The notes under the pieces were generated by a model that was not told the origin of the DNA, searched no databases, and saw only the letters and a list, made by a program, of their open reading frames with translations. Below, piece after piece: positions 16,494 through 25,755 of a stretch of DNA of 32,637 nt. Each line of letters opens with the position of its first letter. Position 1 is the first letter of the stretch. Both the position numbers and the translations under genes were made by a program. Source of the stretch: an uncultured Bacteroides sp. (lineage in GTDB: Bacteria; Bacteroidota; Bacteroidia; Bacteroidales; Bacteroidaceae); the NCBI GenBank assembly GCA_947074275.1, contig CAMTPA010000036.1, forward strand, positions 1-32,637. Direction: 5' to 3'.

Positions 16494-17618
16494 ATGGGAT
16501 ACCACATTAAAACAAAATTCATCGGATTGGCATTGGGTTTATTCACCTTATTGCCGGCAATGGCACAAGAAAAAAAACCTTCCATCAACATTGGTGTTTT
16601 GGCACACGCATATCTGTATGCGCAACAAAACGATTTCGGCAGCAGCACCCTATCCGACGACTCTAAAGGCTGGGGAATGGGCGCAAACCTATATCGTGCA
16701 CGTCTTATGTTCGACGTTCAACTATCGAAACGCGATCACATCTTTGCCGAAACAGAAATCACAGCAGGCATTGGCCCAGCAGCAGATAAGGCAGCAAGCA
16801 TCAAGGTATTGGATATGCAATATGATCACAAATTCTTTGATTGGCTCACTATTTCGGCTGGTAAGATGCTGGTTTCGTACAATCGCAATGGTTTGCAAAC
16901 CGCTTCTACCCTTATGGCAAACGATTTCAGCTATTTTCAATACCCTTACAATATGAATCAAGAGTCGCCTTTGCAAAACGATTGTGGTCGTGATGTGGGT
17001 GTGAACCTTTCGGGTGGATTCTTTGGCGATAGGTTGAAATATCGTGCGGGAGTATTCGATGGCAGACGGACATTTGAAAACACAAAAAAGAAGCCTTTCC
17101 GCGTGACTGGTCGTGTGGAATACAACTTGAGAGACATTGATCCTTACTCGGGCACTACTTTGGGCGAATACAACGTATTCACGTTTGGCGGTGGTGTAGA
17201 CACACAAGGCAGTTACGTAGGTACAGGTGTAGATATGTTTATCGACCAGCCTTTGGGTAAGTGTGGTTCTATCACAGCCAATGTAGCCTACTCTTATCTA
17301 AATGGTGGTAGCAAAGATCACAAATATTCGTTTGCCGAAATGATACCCGAACAAAACATCTATTTTGCAGAACTGGGCTACTATTTCAGAGACGTAAAGC
17401 TACAACCTTGGGTGAAGTTTGAAAGACAAGACACACACGACAAGTTGGGAACAACCAATGTATGGGGTGGTGGTTTAAACTACTTCTTCAACGGCTACAA
17501 AGCCAACGTACGACTTTCGTACATCGCAATGAACAAGAATTTGCTGACAGAAACCAATGAAATTAAAAGCAAAACATTCGGACAAATCTGGTTGCAAGTG
17601 CAATTGTGCTATTTCTAA
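16494..17618 (+). CDS. Outer-membrane porin of the urea operon (porin O/P-like)
   Basis: This is a predicted 16-18-strand-type porin. The signal peptide ends at LLPAMAQ (about residue 25). The mature chain has repeated amphipathic strands ending in aromatic residues, for example NLYRARLMFDVQLSKRDHIF, FFDWLTISAGKMLVSYNRN and LKYRAGVFDGRRTF, and a C-terminal strand IWLQVQLCYF with the terminal Phe typical of barrels. The strand and loop style resembles phosphate-selective porin O/P proteins. As first gene of the urt-ure operon (51 bp before urtA), it probably admits urea or short amides, as the FmdC porin does beside amide/urea ABC importers in Proteobacteria. That substrate is inferred only from context. 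Confidence 0.78.
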   Translation: MGYHIKTKFIGLALGLFTLLPAMAQEKKPSINIGVLAHAYLYAQQNDFGSSTLSDDSKGWGMGANLYRARLMFDVQLSKRDHIFAETEITAGIGPAADKAASIKVLDMQYDHKFFDWLTISAGKMLVSYNRNGLQTASTLMANDFSYFQYPYNMNQESPLQNDCGRDVGVNLSGGFFGDRLKYRAGVFDGRRTFENTKKKPFRVTGRVEYNLRDIDPYSGTTLGEYNVFTFGGGVDTQGSYVGTGVDMFIDQPLGKCGSITANVAYSYLNGGSKDHKYSFAEMIPEQNIYFAELGYYFRDVKLQPWVKFERQDTHDKLGTTNVWGGGLNYFFNGYKANVRLSYIAMNKNLLTETNEIKSKTFGQIWLQVQLCYF

Positions 17619-17669
17619 CATCAAGCATTTACAGGATACAATATTACAACATTAAATCAATTTCAGATT

Positions 17670-18929
17670 ATGGGAAAATTAGTTTTTAAATCAGTATGTA
17701 TGGCCATAGCGAGCGGTATGTTGCTCACATTTGGCAGCAGTTGTTCTTCAAAGAAAAGTTCGGATACAGCTTCAAGCACATCAAACGACAGCATTGTTGA
17801 AGTAGGAATCCTACACTCCCTTAGTGGCACAATGGCAATTTCGGAAGTGTCGCTTCGCGATGTATTGTTGATGGGTATTGACGAGATAAACGCCGAAGGT
17901 GGTGTATTGGGCAAAAAAATTGTACCAAAAATAGTAGACCCTGCTTCGGATTGGGATTTATTCGCCGAGAAATCGAAAGAGCTATTGGGTAAAAACAAGG
18001 TAAGTGCCGTGTTTGGTTGCTGGACTTCGGTATCGCGCAAATCGGTGTTGCCAGTGTTTGAAGAGTATAACGGGTTACTTTTCTATCCTGTACAATACGA
18101 AGGACAAGAGTGCTCGCCCAACATCATTTATACAGGCGCAACTCCAAACCAACAGTTGATTCCAGCGGCCGACTATTTGATGAGTGAAGAAGGAGGTGGT
18201 TACAAAAAGTTTTATCTGTTAGGCACTGATTACGTATTTCCACGCACCGCTAACACAATCTTGAAAAACTACCTTTTAAAACAAGGTATTCCTGCCGAAA
18301 ACATTGTAGAAGAGTACACTCCATTCCAACACCAAGATTACCAAACCATCGTGTCGAAAATCAAACGATTTGCAATGGGTGGCAATGCGTGCGTATTGAG
18401 TACCATCAATGGCGACAGCAACGTGCCTTTCTATAAAGAGTTTGCCAACCAAGGTTTAAATTCATCTTCTTGCCCTATCATGGCTTTCTCGGTAGCCGAA
18501 GACGAATTGCGCTCTATGGATACAGAGTTCCTAATCGGTCATTTGGCAGCTTGGAACTACTTTCAATCTGAAAAATCGCCCGAAAACTACAAGTTCACCG
18601 AAAACTTTAAGAAATATTGCGCAGACAACAAGTTGCCTGGTGGAGGCGAACGTGTGACCGACGATCCTATCTGCTGGTCGTACACAGGGCTTTACCTTTG
18701 GAAAAAAGCAGTTGAAAAAGCTGGTTCATTTGATGTGGACAAAGTGATAGCCGCACTTGCCGATTTAGAAATCGATTCTCCCACTGGCACAGTGAGAATG
18801 CACCCCGACAATCATCACCTTGCCAAAGCTGCTGTAATTGGCGAAATCCGCCCCGATGGACAGTTTGATGTAATCAGCCGCACAAACTCGCTGATTGTTC
18901 CCGAACCATTCAATATGTACACAGACTAA
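17670..18929 (+). CDS. urtA: Urea ABC transporter substrate-binding lipoprotein UrtA
   Basis: UrtA is the high-affinity urea receptor feeding the UrtBC permease. The N-terminus has a lipoprotein-type signal ending at FGSSC (Cys25), so it is tethered to a membrane, followed by a Ser/Lys/Thr linker. The type I periplasmic binding fold begins at [17 protein letters not shown]. Family-specific phrases are [57 protein letters not shown] and the C-terminal [17 protein letters not shown]. These distinguish UrtA from amino-acid (LivK) and amide (FmdD) receptors, though close amide binders remain possible. The 419 residues are full length. It is followed by urtB after 31 bp. Confidence 0.93.
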   Translation: MGKLVFKSVCMAIASGMLLTFGSSCSSKKSSDTASSTSNDSIVEVGILHSLSGTMAISEVSLRDVLLMGIDEINAEGGVLGKKIVPKIVDPASDWDLFAEKSKELLGKNKVSAVFGCWTSVSRKSVLPVFEEYNGLLFYPVQYEGQECSPNIIYTGATPNQQLIPAADYLMSEEGGGYKKFYLLGTDYVFPRTANTILKNYLLKQGIPAENIVEEYTPFQHQDYQTIVSKIKRFAMGGNACVLSTINGDSNVPFYKEFANQGLNSSSCPIMAFSVAEDELRSMDTEFLIGHLAAWNYFQSEKSPENYKFTENFKKYCADNKLPGGGERVTDDPICWSYTGLYLWKKAVEKAGSFDVDKVIAALADLEIDSPTGTVRMHPDNHHLAKAAVIGEIRPDGQFDVISRTNSLIVPEPFNMYTD

Positions 18930-18960
18930 GCAATTCTTTTCACCTTTTAAAAGTATTATC

Positions 18961-20562
18961 ATGCGATACAAAATACTTTGGGTTATAATCTGTTTTACAA
19001 TCACTTGTCCAATCTTTGCACAAGAGATGTCGGTAGATCTTGCGATCTCCGACATCCTGGGCAAGGACAAGGAAAAAGCTGCGCCTGCTTGGACTTACCT
19101 CAGCAAGCACGAATCAGATAGCATATTCCCATTTTTAGAAGCAGCTTTGGAGGGTCGATTGTATGTTTCGCAAGATAATCGCCCCATCACTCTTGTAAAT
19201 GGAAAAGGATATTATCTCTATCCAGCATTCGAACTCATAGACAAAACACCCGACACAAACAAGCTTGAGCTTATCAAACTATCGCGCAAGGAGCGAGTGT
19301 TGTTCACCGAGTTAATGCCATTAATAAATCTCAGCAGTCACTCGGCAGAGACACGTGCAGCGGCATATCGCCTCATCGCCGAAAAAAGAGAAATAAAATG
19401 GCTATCGCTTGTGAAAGAGGCCGCAGAAAACGAAAAAAACGAAGCGGTGAAACAAACTGCACAAGAAACACTTTATACACTCGAATTATTGGGTGGAGAC
19501 GAAGCGGAGCAAACTGCCGCCATCGACTATTTTTTGGCTCACAAAACAACCAACGCACATCTACTGTTTCGCACCTATTTAGAGCGAACAGACATCAGTA
19601 AATCGAATCTTAAAAAAGTAAAGAGTCAAGTGGCACAATGGGATCTTGCCGAAAGAAACAACGATATTTATCAGAATGTATTTAGCGGGCTCAGCTTGGG
19701 CAGCATCCTGATACTTAGTTCTCTTGGATTATCTATCATCTACGGATTGGCTGGAATCATCAATATGAGCCACGGAGAATTTTTGATGATTGGGGCTTAT
19801 ACCACTTACTGTATGCAGCAATTATTCGAGAAATTATTTCCCGCTTCGCTTTCCGATTGGTCATTTTTTCTGTCACTACCTATGTCGTTTGTCACCACCG
19901 CATTAGTAGGGCTTATTGTAGAACGATTGGTGATTCGTCATTTATACAATCGTCCACTCGAAAGCTTGCTTGCAACGTGGGGTGTCAGCCTCATCCTTAT
20001 TCAAATAGCACGTAGCATTTTCGGAGATTTGACTACCGTAAAAGCACCTGCCATTCTATCGGGAGGGTGGGAAATTACCGAAGGAATGATATTGCCATTC
20101 AATCGCCTATTCATCATCGGGCTGACTATCATCATCTTCACCATTGTTTATTTAGTTTTCCAAAAATCGCGCTTAGGGGTTAAGATACGCGCTGTGACTC
20201 AAAACCGCAATATGAGTGCCTGCGTGGGTATTTCTACTCAGAAAACCGATATGATTACATTTATGTTAGGGTCGGGCTTGGCAGGTGTTGCAGGCTGCGC
20301 CATCACGCTAATTGGCAATGTAGTTCCCGATATGGGACAAACGTACGTAGTAGACTCTTTCTTGGTAGTAGTGACAGGTGGTGTAGGAAAATTGGCTGGC
20401 TGTGTGGTGTCGGGTCTCGGCATTGGGGTATTATCTAAGGTATTCGAAGCTGGCTTCGAGGCTGTTTATGGCAAAGTGCTAATCTTGTTCCTCATCATTG
20501 TCTTCTTGCAATATCGCCCCAAAGGGTTGTTTGCAGACAAAGGCCGCATCGGAGACGATTAA
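18961..20562 (+). CDS. urtB: Urea ABC transporter permease UrtB
   Basis: This is a branched-chain-amino-acid-type permease subunit. I chose ATG 18961 because it begins a signal peptide (MRYKILWVIICFTIT to IFAQE); the open frame extends upstream to 18895 but overlaps urtA. After the signal, about 215 residues form the helical periplasmic extension specific to UrtB. The permease domain starts near residue 240 (NVFSGLSLGSILILSSLGLS) and contains GLAGIINMSHGEFLMIGAY, LATWGVSLILIQIAR and the coupling-helix region around GVKIRAVTQNRNMSACVGI. It ends with YRPKGLFADKGR, the usual UrtB/LivH end. The length of 533 residues matches the family. Confidence 0.94.
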   Translation: MRYKILWVIICFTITCPIFAQEMSVDLAISDILGKDKEKAAPAWTYLSKHESDSIFPFLEAALEGRLYVSQDNRPITLVNGKGYYLYPAFELIDKTPDTNKLELIKLSRKERVLFTELMPLINLSSHSAETRAAAYRLIAEKREIKWLSLVKEAAENEKNEAVKQTAQETLYTLELLGGDEAEQTAAIDYFLAHKTTNAHLLFRTYLERTDISKSNLKKVKSQVAQWDLAERNNDIYQNVFSGLSLGSILILSSLGLSIIYGLAGIINMSHGEFLMIGAYTTYCMQQLFEKLFPASLSDWSFFLSLPMSFVTTALVGLIVERLVIRHLYNRPLESLLATWGVSLILIQIARSIFGDLTTVKAPAILSGGWEITEGMILPFNRLFIIGLTIIIFTIVYLVFQKSRLGVKIRAVTQNRNMSACVGISTQKTDMITFMLGSGLAGVAGCAITLIGNVVPDMGQTYVVDSFLVVVTGGVGKLAGCVVSGLGIGVLSKVFEAGFEAVYGKVLILFLIIVFLQYRPKGLFADKGRIGDD

Positions 20563-20595
20563 TAAACTATCGGAAATCATCAAATTGAAGAAAAT

Positions 20596-21657
20596 ATGAA
20601 AAATGATAAATTGAACTATATACTTTTCTTATTAGTCTTTCTGGTTTTACTTCCGGTAGCTAATATCATCGGGTTGATAGACATCAACACAATGACCCTT
20701 TGGGGACGATACTTTTGCTTTGCCATTGCAGCCATCGGCGTAGACCTTATATGGGGCTATACGGGCATTATGACAATGTGTCAAGCCTTCTTTTTTTGTT
20801 TGGGTGCTTATGGCATTGGGATGTATCTCACCATCAACAATCTCCCAGCCGGACAAGCTGTACCCGATTTTATGTCGTGGAATCAGGTGACTGAACTACC
20901 CTTCTTTTGGAAGCCATTCGAGACTTTCGGTGGTGCACTTGTGGCTTGTGCCATTGTTGCGATAGGTTTCGGATTCATCAGTTATTTCATCTTCCGCCGA
21001 CGCATCAAGGGAGTATTCTTTGCCATCATCACACAGGCATTGGCTTGGGCTATGTTTTTGCTCTTCTCGCGCAACGAGACAATGCTTGGAGGTTCCAATG
21101 GGTTGACCAATTTCCAATATATGCTGGGAATGGATTTACGCTCGGACACCGTCAAGCTGGGCATCTACATATTCACCGTAATAATGCTTGCTGTTATTTT
21201 CTACTTGGCTAAAAAACTTACTGAGTCGAAGTTTGGCAAAGTGTTGGTTGGTATTCGAGACAGCGAATCGCGGCTACGTTTCACAGGCTACAAAGTGGTG
21301 CAATATCAAACTGCTATTTTTATCATCGGAGCTTTGATTGCTGTTGTAGCAGGAATGCTCTATCTACCTCAAACAGGCATCGTCACTCCCGGACGTATGA
21401 GCGTAAAAGCGTCTATCGAAATGCTGATTTGGGTGGCATTAGGTGGCAGAGGCAACTTGAAAGGAGCTGTTGTAGGTGCATTGGTAGTCAATGTGATGTA
21501 TAGTATATTCACCTCAATTATGCCCGAAGCTTGGCCATACATCTTAGGATTGCTCTATGTAGTGACCGTGCTTTACCTCAAGAAAGGTATTCTGGGAATG
21601 GTAGGCACAATGATAGATAAAGTAAAAAGTAAAGGAATGTCGTTCTCTAAATCCTAA
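20596..21657 (+). CDS. urtC: Urea ABC transporter permease UrtC
   Basis: This is the second permease subunit (LivM type), partner of UrtB. About eight to ten hydrophobic segments are visible. Typical marks are IGVDLIWGYTGIMTMCQAFF, the UrtC-like FRRRIKGVFFAIITQALAWA, GSNGLTNFQ, and FGKVLVGIRDSESRLRFTGY just before the coupling region. The C-terminal LWVALGGRGNLKGAVVGAL-like segment (here IWVALGGRGNLKGAVVGA) completes the match. The 353 residues are normal. It starts 33 bp after urtB and ends 6 bp before urtD. Confidence 0.94.
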   Translation: MKNDKLNYILFLLVFLVLLPVANIIGLIDINTMTLWGRYFCFAIAAIGVDLIWGYTGIMTMCQAFFFCLGAYGIGMYLTINNLPAGQAVPDFMSWNQVTELPFFWKPFETFGGALVACAIVAIGFGFISYFIFRRRIKGVFFAIITQALAWAMFLLFSRNETMLGGSNGLTNFQYMLGMDLRSDTVKLGIYIFTVIMLAVIFYLAKKLTESKFGKVLVGIRDSESRLRFTGYKVVQYQTAIFIIGALIAVVAGMLYLPQTGIVTPGRMSVKASIEMLIWVALGGRGNLKGAVVGALVVNVMYSIFTSIMPEAWPYILGLLYVVTVLYLKKGILGMVGTMIDKVKSKGMSFSKS

Positions 21658-21663
21658 AACAAT

Positions 21664-22428
21664 ATGCTAAAGATAAGAAACTTGACAGTGACTTTTGGTG
21701 GAGTGGTAGCACTCAGCCTACACAAGTTCGATTTGGGAGATAAAGAGCTACGTGTGATTATCGGCCCAAATGGTGCAGGAAAATCAACTATGATGGATGT
21801 ACTATGTGGCAAAACACTTCCCAACCAAGGCACGGCACTCTTCAATGGAGAAGAGCTTATAGGACGCTCGGAAATTGAAATAAACCGAATGGGTGTAGGA
21901 CGAAAGTTTCAGAAGCCCACCGTTTTCGATGGGTTGACCGTGTTCGACAATATGCTATTAGGGCTTAAAGGAAACAAGAGCGTATTTGCCTCAATGTTCT
22001 TCCATCTATCGCCCGAACATCGTGCCAAAATATATCAAGTGGCCGAACAGGTGAACTTAGTAGATGAACTAAACACAATGGCTGGAGCATTATCACACGG
22101 ACAGAAACAGTGGCTGGAGATAGCCATTGTGTTGCTTCAAGAGCCAGAATTGTTGCTGATTGATGAGCCTGCTGCAGGTATGTCGGACGCCGAGACCGAA
22201 AAAACAGGTGAGTTACTCATCAATCTGGGAAAAACAAAGAGTGTGATTGTAATAGAACACGATATGCACTTTGTAGAGCAGATAGCCAAAGAGAAAGTGA
22301 CCGTGTTGGTGCGTGGCTCGATTCTTACCGAAGGAACTTTCAAAGAGGTGAAGAATGACAAGAGCGTGATTGATTGTTACTTGGGAGCACCCGACTCTGC
22401 ACAAATGAAGAATATGAAACAAAGCTAA
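21664..22428 (+). CDS. urtD: Urea ABC transporter ATPase UrtD
   Basis: This is one of two cytoplasmic ATPases (LivG-like) powering urea import. Walker A is GPNGAGKST (about 34-42), the ABC signature is LSHGQKQWLEIAI (about 142-154), and Walker B is LLLIDEPAAGMSDAE (near 164) with the H-loop His in VIVIEHDMHFVE. The signature has SHGQ, the usual UrtD variant of SGGQ. The length is 254 residues. The stop overlaps the start of urtE in TAATG, so the two ATPases are translationally coupled and probably made in equal amounts. Confidence 0.95.
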   Translation: MLKIRNLTVTFGGVVALSLHKFDLGDKELRVIIGPNGAGKSTMMDVLCGKTLPNQGTALFNGEELIGRSEIEINRMGVGRKFQKPTVFDGLTVFDNMLLGLKGNKSVFASMFFHLSPEHRAKIYQVAEQVNLVDELNTMAGALSHGQKQWLEIAIVLLQEPELLLIDEPAAGMSDAETEKTGELLINLGKTKSVIVIEHDMHFVEQIAKEKVTVLVRGSILTEGTFKEVKNDKSVIDCYLGAPDSAQMKNMKQS

Positions 22429-23141
22429 TGCGTATGGATATGATACTTGAAACGAAAGACCTACACGCAGCCTATGGGCAAAGCACCATACTTTGGGGCG
22501 TGGATATGCAAGTGGCTCGCAAGCAAGTGACTACCATTATGGGACGAAACGGTGTGGGCAAAACCACACTGATGCGCACCATAATGGGGTTGCTGAAAAG
22601 CGCACAAGGAGAGATTGAATTCAATGACAAAGCGATTCAAGGAATGCCCACCTACAAACGTGTGAAAAGCGGCATCGCCTACGTGCCACAAGGACGAGAA
22701 ATCATCCCTAAACTCACAGTTTACGAGAACATACTCATCGGAACGGAAGCCCTCCCATCGGGACCAAAGACTTTTGATGAAGAGGAGATTTATGCGCTCT
22801 TCCCTATTCTGAAGACCTTCCGCAATCGTATGGGTGGCAACTTGAGTGGTGGACAACAGCAACAACTTGCCATTGCCCGCGCTTTGGTAGGAAAGCCTCA
22901 ACTGCTTATTCTCGACGAACCGACGGAAGGTATACAACCCTCCATTACACTGGAGATTGCCGATGTGCTAAAACGATTGATAGCAGAACGTGATATGAGC
23001 ATTCTGCTGGTAGAGCAGAAACTTGATTTTGCCAAAATACTCACCGACCAATACTTTATTATGGATAGAGGAAAAGTGGTGCGCAACTTCGACAAAGAGA
23101 ATGCCGACTACGAGGAATTAAAATCTTACTTATCAGTATAA
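22428..23141 (+). CDS. urtE: Urea ABC transporter ATPase UrtE
   Basis: This is the second ATPase (LivF-like). I chose ATG 22428, overlapping the urtD stop by one base; the frame is open further upstream to 22374, but that part lies within urtD. Walker A is GRNGVGKTT (about 39-47), the signature LSGGQQQQLAIARAL (about 137-151), and Walker B LLILDEPTEGIQPS near 158, followed by the H/Q region MSILLVEQKLDFA, where Gln replaces His as is usual in UrtE. It is 237 residues long. The ureAB gene starts 23 bp downstream, keeping import and hydrolysis in one transcript. Confidence 0.95.
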   Translation: MRMDMILETKDLHAAYGQSTILWGVDMQVARKQVTTIMGRNGVGKTTLMRTIMGLLKSAQGEIEFNDKAIQGMPTYKRVKSGIAYVPQGREIIPKLTVYENILIGTEALPSGPKTFDEEEIYALFPILKTFRNRMGGNLSGGQQQQLAIARALVGKPQLLILDEPTEGIQPSITLEIADVLKRLIAERDMSILLVEQKLDFAKILTDQYFIMDRGKVVRNFDKENADYEELKSYLSV

Positions 23142-23164
23142 ACCAATAAACAGATTATTATATT

Positions 23165-23911
23165 ATGCGACTTACACCCAGAGATATAGAAAAACTAATG
23201 CTGCACACGGCTTGCGTGGTGGCACAAAAAAGATATGCCAGAGGCTTGAAACTGAACTATCCCGAAGCAATCGCCCTCATTTCGGGACAACTGCTTGAAT
23301 TGATTCGTGATGGACACAGCTTGGCACAACTCACCGAAATGGGCACACGCATACTGGGCACAGACGATGTGATGCCTGGCGTAGCAGAGATGATTGACGA
23401 GGTTCAAGTGGAAGGCACGCTGGTAGATGGCACCAAATTGGTATCGGTGCATCAACCCATTTGCCACACGGGCTTGGATGGGAAATTGGCACTTTATGCT
23501 TCGGGGCTGACCAAAGCTGATAAGCCACGTTTTACCGACAACAGTATGGAAGTAGTGCCTGGCGAAATAGAGATATTGGATCAGCCTATCATCATCAACG
23601 AAAACCGCAAAACACAAGTGTTGACTATCACCAACACAGGGTCGCGTGCGGTACAAGTAGGATCGCATTGCAACTTTGCCGAAACCAACAAGGCACTGAG
23701 CTTTGAGCGCATTGCGGCAGTGGGTTACCGGCTAAATATACCTGCTGGAACAGCGGTGCGCTTCGAACCGGGTGAAACTCGCACGGTAGAGTTGGTAGAA
23801 ATAGCAGGCGAAAAGAAAGTGTATGGCGGAAACAACTTGGTGAATGGTACATACACTGGTCGCGAAAAAGAGATTGAAACAACGATGAAAGAGAAGAGTT
23901 TTATCAAGTAA
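23165..23911 (+). CDS. ureAB: Urease gamma-beta fusion subunit (UreA+UreB in one chain)
   Basis: This is a structural subunit of the cytoplasmic nickel urease, which hydrolyses urea to ammonia and carbamate. Residues 1-100 form the gamma domain ([51 protein letters not shown]; ending VSVHQPI). Residues 125-248 form the beta domain ([58 protein letters not shown]). The fusion resembles Helicobacter UreA (about 238 residues); here it is 248, with a linker near 100-125. The beta motif usually written GSHxHFFExN reads [10 protein letters not shown], so the second His is Asn170. Whether this matters for the alpha-beta contact is unknown. Confidence 0.94.
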   Translation: MRLTPRDIEKLMLHTACVVAQKRYARGLKLNYPEAIALISGQLLELIRDGHSLAQLTEMGTRILGTDDVMPGVAEMIDEVQVEGTLVDGTKLVSVHQPICHTGLDGKLALYASGLTKADKPRFTDNSMEVVPGEIEILDQPIIINENRKTQVLTITNTGSRAVQVGSHCNFAETNKALSFERIAAVGYRLNIPAGTAVRFEPGETRTVELVEIAGEKKVYGGNNLVNGTYTGREKEIETTMKEKSFIK

Positions 23912-23916
23912 AACAG

Positions 23917-23922
23917 AGGAGG
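23917..23922 (+). promoter_or_regulatory. Strong Shine-Dalgarno sequence before ureC
   Basis: AGGAGG lies 8 bases before the ureC ATG (23931). Other genes checked here lack a purine-rich site of this strength, as expected for Bacteroidetes, whose 30S subunit masks the anti-SD. This makes the ureC site unusual. Confidence 0.75.
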
Positions 23923-23930
23923 AAACGAAG

Positions 23931-25640
23931 ATGACAACTATAAAAAAACAACTATATGTAGATATGTATGGTCTCACCACGGGCGACAAAGTGACATTGG
24001 GAGACACTGGACTAAAGATTTGCGTAGAGAAAGACTATACCGTATATGGAGAGGAGTGTGTGTTTGGTGGCGGAAAGGTGATTCGCGACGGGATGGGACA
24101 AGCTTCGGGATTTAAAGATGAAGAAGTGCTCGACTTGGTGATTACCAATGCTTTGGTTATAGATTACAAGGGAATCTATAAAGCCGATATAGGTATCAAA
24201 GATGGCAAAATAAAAGGTGTAGGAAAAGCCGGCAATCCACACGTGCAGCCGGGTGTTACTCCTGGGTTGATAGTAGGAACTATCACCGAGGTTATATCGG
24301 GTGAGGGACTAATAGCAACCGCTGGAGCTATCGATACACACGTACATTACATCAGTCCACAGCAAGCCGATGAAGCACTTGCCAATGGTACAACCACTTT
24401 CATAGGTGGCGGCACAGGGCCTGCCACGGGCACTTATGCAACCACGTGTACAGTGGGTTCGTTTTATCTACGCAAAATGATGGAAGCCACCGACCAAATA
24501 CCCATCAACTTTGGTTTTTTAGGAAAAGGAAACTCAAGCAAACCCGATGCGCTCGAAGTGCAAATCAAGGCAGGTGCTTGCGGATTGAAACTACACGAGG
24601 ATTGGGGCACCACACCAGCGGCTATCGACACTTGCCTGAACATAGCCGATAAGCACGATGTGCAAATCTGCATACACACCGACTCCATCAACGAGTGCGG
24701 ATATGTGGAAGACACCTTCCGTGCATTCGATGGGCGAACCATACATACCTATCACACCGAAGGCGCAGGAGGAGGACACGCACCCGATATTATCAAAGCT
24801 TGTTCGCAACCCAACATATTGCCTTCGTCTACCACCCCCACCAACCCTTACAGTGTAAACACCTTCGACGAACACTTGGATATGTTGATGATTTGTCACC
24901 ACTTGGACAAGAACAATCCTGAGGACGTGGCATTTGCCAAAAGTCGCATTCGCCAAGGCACCATCGGCGCAGAAGATATATTGCACGATATGGGAGCAAT
25001 CTCTATTTTCACATCCGATTCGCAAGCGATGGGACGCATCGGTGAGGTGATATGCCGCACGTGGCAAATCGCTTCGCAAATGAAAAAGATGCGCGGCCCA
25101 CTACCCGAAGACACCGACACTGATTGTGATAATTATCGGGTGAGGCGATACATCTCAAAATATACCATTAACCCTGCATTGGCACACGGATTGGCTCAGA
25201 CGGTAGGTTCTATCGAGTCGAACAAAATGGCAGACATCGTGTTGTGGAAACCTTGTTTCTTTGGCACCAAACCCGAAACTATCATCAAAGGAGGTATGAT
25301 TGCCTATGCACAAATGGGCGACCCCAACGCATCCATCCCTACCCCCGAACCCTATTTTCCCCGTCCGATGTTTGGCGCACTGGGCAAGGCTGCCGGTAGC
25401 AACGCTTGTGTGTTTGTATCCGAAGCATCGCTCGACACAGTATCTTCCTATGGGTTGGACAAGAAAGCAGTAGCGGTACACGGATGTAGAGTAGTATCGA
25501 AAGCAGACCTAAAGCTGAACAATACGATGCCCGATATTGAAGTAGATACTGAAACCTTTCAGGTGAAAGTGGATGGGGAAGAGTTGCATTGCACACCAGC
25601 AGACAAATTACCTTTAGCACAACTATACAACTTGTTTTAA
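23931..25640 (+). CDS. ureC: Urease alpha (catalytic) subunit UreC
   Basis: This is the catalytic amidohydrolase subunit with the di-nickel centre. All metal ligands are visible: His137 and His139 ([10 protein letters not shown]), the Lys220 to be carbamylated ([10 protein letters not shown]), His249 (IHTDSINE), His275 ([15 protein letters not shown]) and Asp363 ([13 protein letters not shown]). The mobile flap keeps Cys322-His323 (MICHHLDKN). Its 569 residues are the standard length, so the apoenzyme should be functional. It follows ureAB by 19 bp and has its own strong Shine-Dalgarno. It is the last gene of the operon. No ureE, F, G or D/H genes follow, so nickel insertion must rely on distant genes. 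Confidence 0.97.
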   Translation: MTTIKKQLYVDMYGLTTGDKVTLGDTGLKICVEKDYTVYGEECVFGGGKVIRDGMGQASGFKDEEVLDLVITNALVIDYKGIYKADIGIKDGKIKGVGKAGNPHVQPGVTPGLIVGTITEVISGEGLIATAGAIDTHVHYISPQQADEALANGTTTFIGGGTGPATGTYATTCTVGSFYLRKMMEATDQIPINFGFLGKGNSSKPDALEVQIKAGACGLKLHEDWGTTPAAIDTCLNIADKHDVQICIHTDSINECGYVEDTFRAFDGRTIHTYHTEGAGGGHAPDIIKACSQPNILPSSTTPTNPYSVNTFDEHLDMLMICHHLDKNNPEDVAFAKSRIRQGTIGAEDILHDMGAISIFTSDSQAMGRIGEVICRTWQIASQMKKMRGPLPEDTDTDCDNYRVRRYISKYTINPALAHGLAQTVGSIESNKMADIVLWKPCFFGTKPETIIKGGMIAYAQMGDPNASIPTPEPYFPRPMFGALGKAAGSNACVFVSEASLDTVSSYGLDKKAVAVHGCRVVSKADLKLNNTMPDIEVDTETFQVKVDGEELHCTPADKLPLAQLYNLF

Positions 25641-25675
25641 AACCGATTAGTTTTCCGTTGTCTTATATTTAGTGT

Positions 25676-25712
25676 ATAGAGTTCTCCATAAAATTATGGA
25701 GAACTCTATTTT
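25676..25712 (+). terminator. Intrinsic terminator closing the urea operon
   Basis: A perfect 15-bp stem, ATAGAGTTCTCCATA (25676-25690) with TATGGAGAACTCTAT (25695-25709), has a 4-base loop and is followed by TTTATT. It separates ureC from the downstream kinase gene. Confidence 0.93.
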
Positions 25713-25730
25713 ATTATCTTAAAAAGTCAC

Positions 25731-25738
25731 TATTTTTG
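25731..25738 (+). promoter_or_regulatory. -7 promoter box of the two-component system
   Basis: TATTTTTG matches TAnnTTTG, 17 nt before the kinase ATG at 25756. With the terminator just upstream, it makes the two-component pair a separate transcription unit from the urea operon. Confidence 0.6.
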
Positions 25739-25755
25739 CATAAAATCAAGATTGA

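Noticed and set aside
23195..23668. 157-codon antisense frame in ureAB, and similar long frames opposite ureC, the kinase gene and valS
   Set aside because: All lie opposite strongly supported genes, show no family features and reflect codon bias of the sense strand.
23165..23911. Gamma-beta urease fusion as an assembly error
   Set aside because: The frame is continuous through a sensible linker, and the same fusion is known in Helicobacter.
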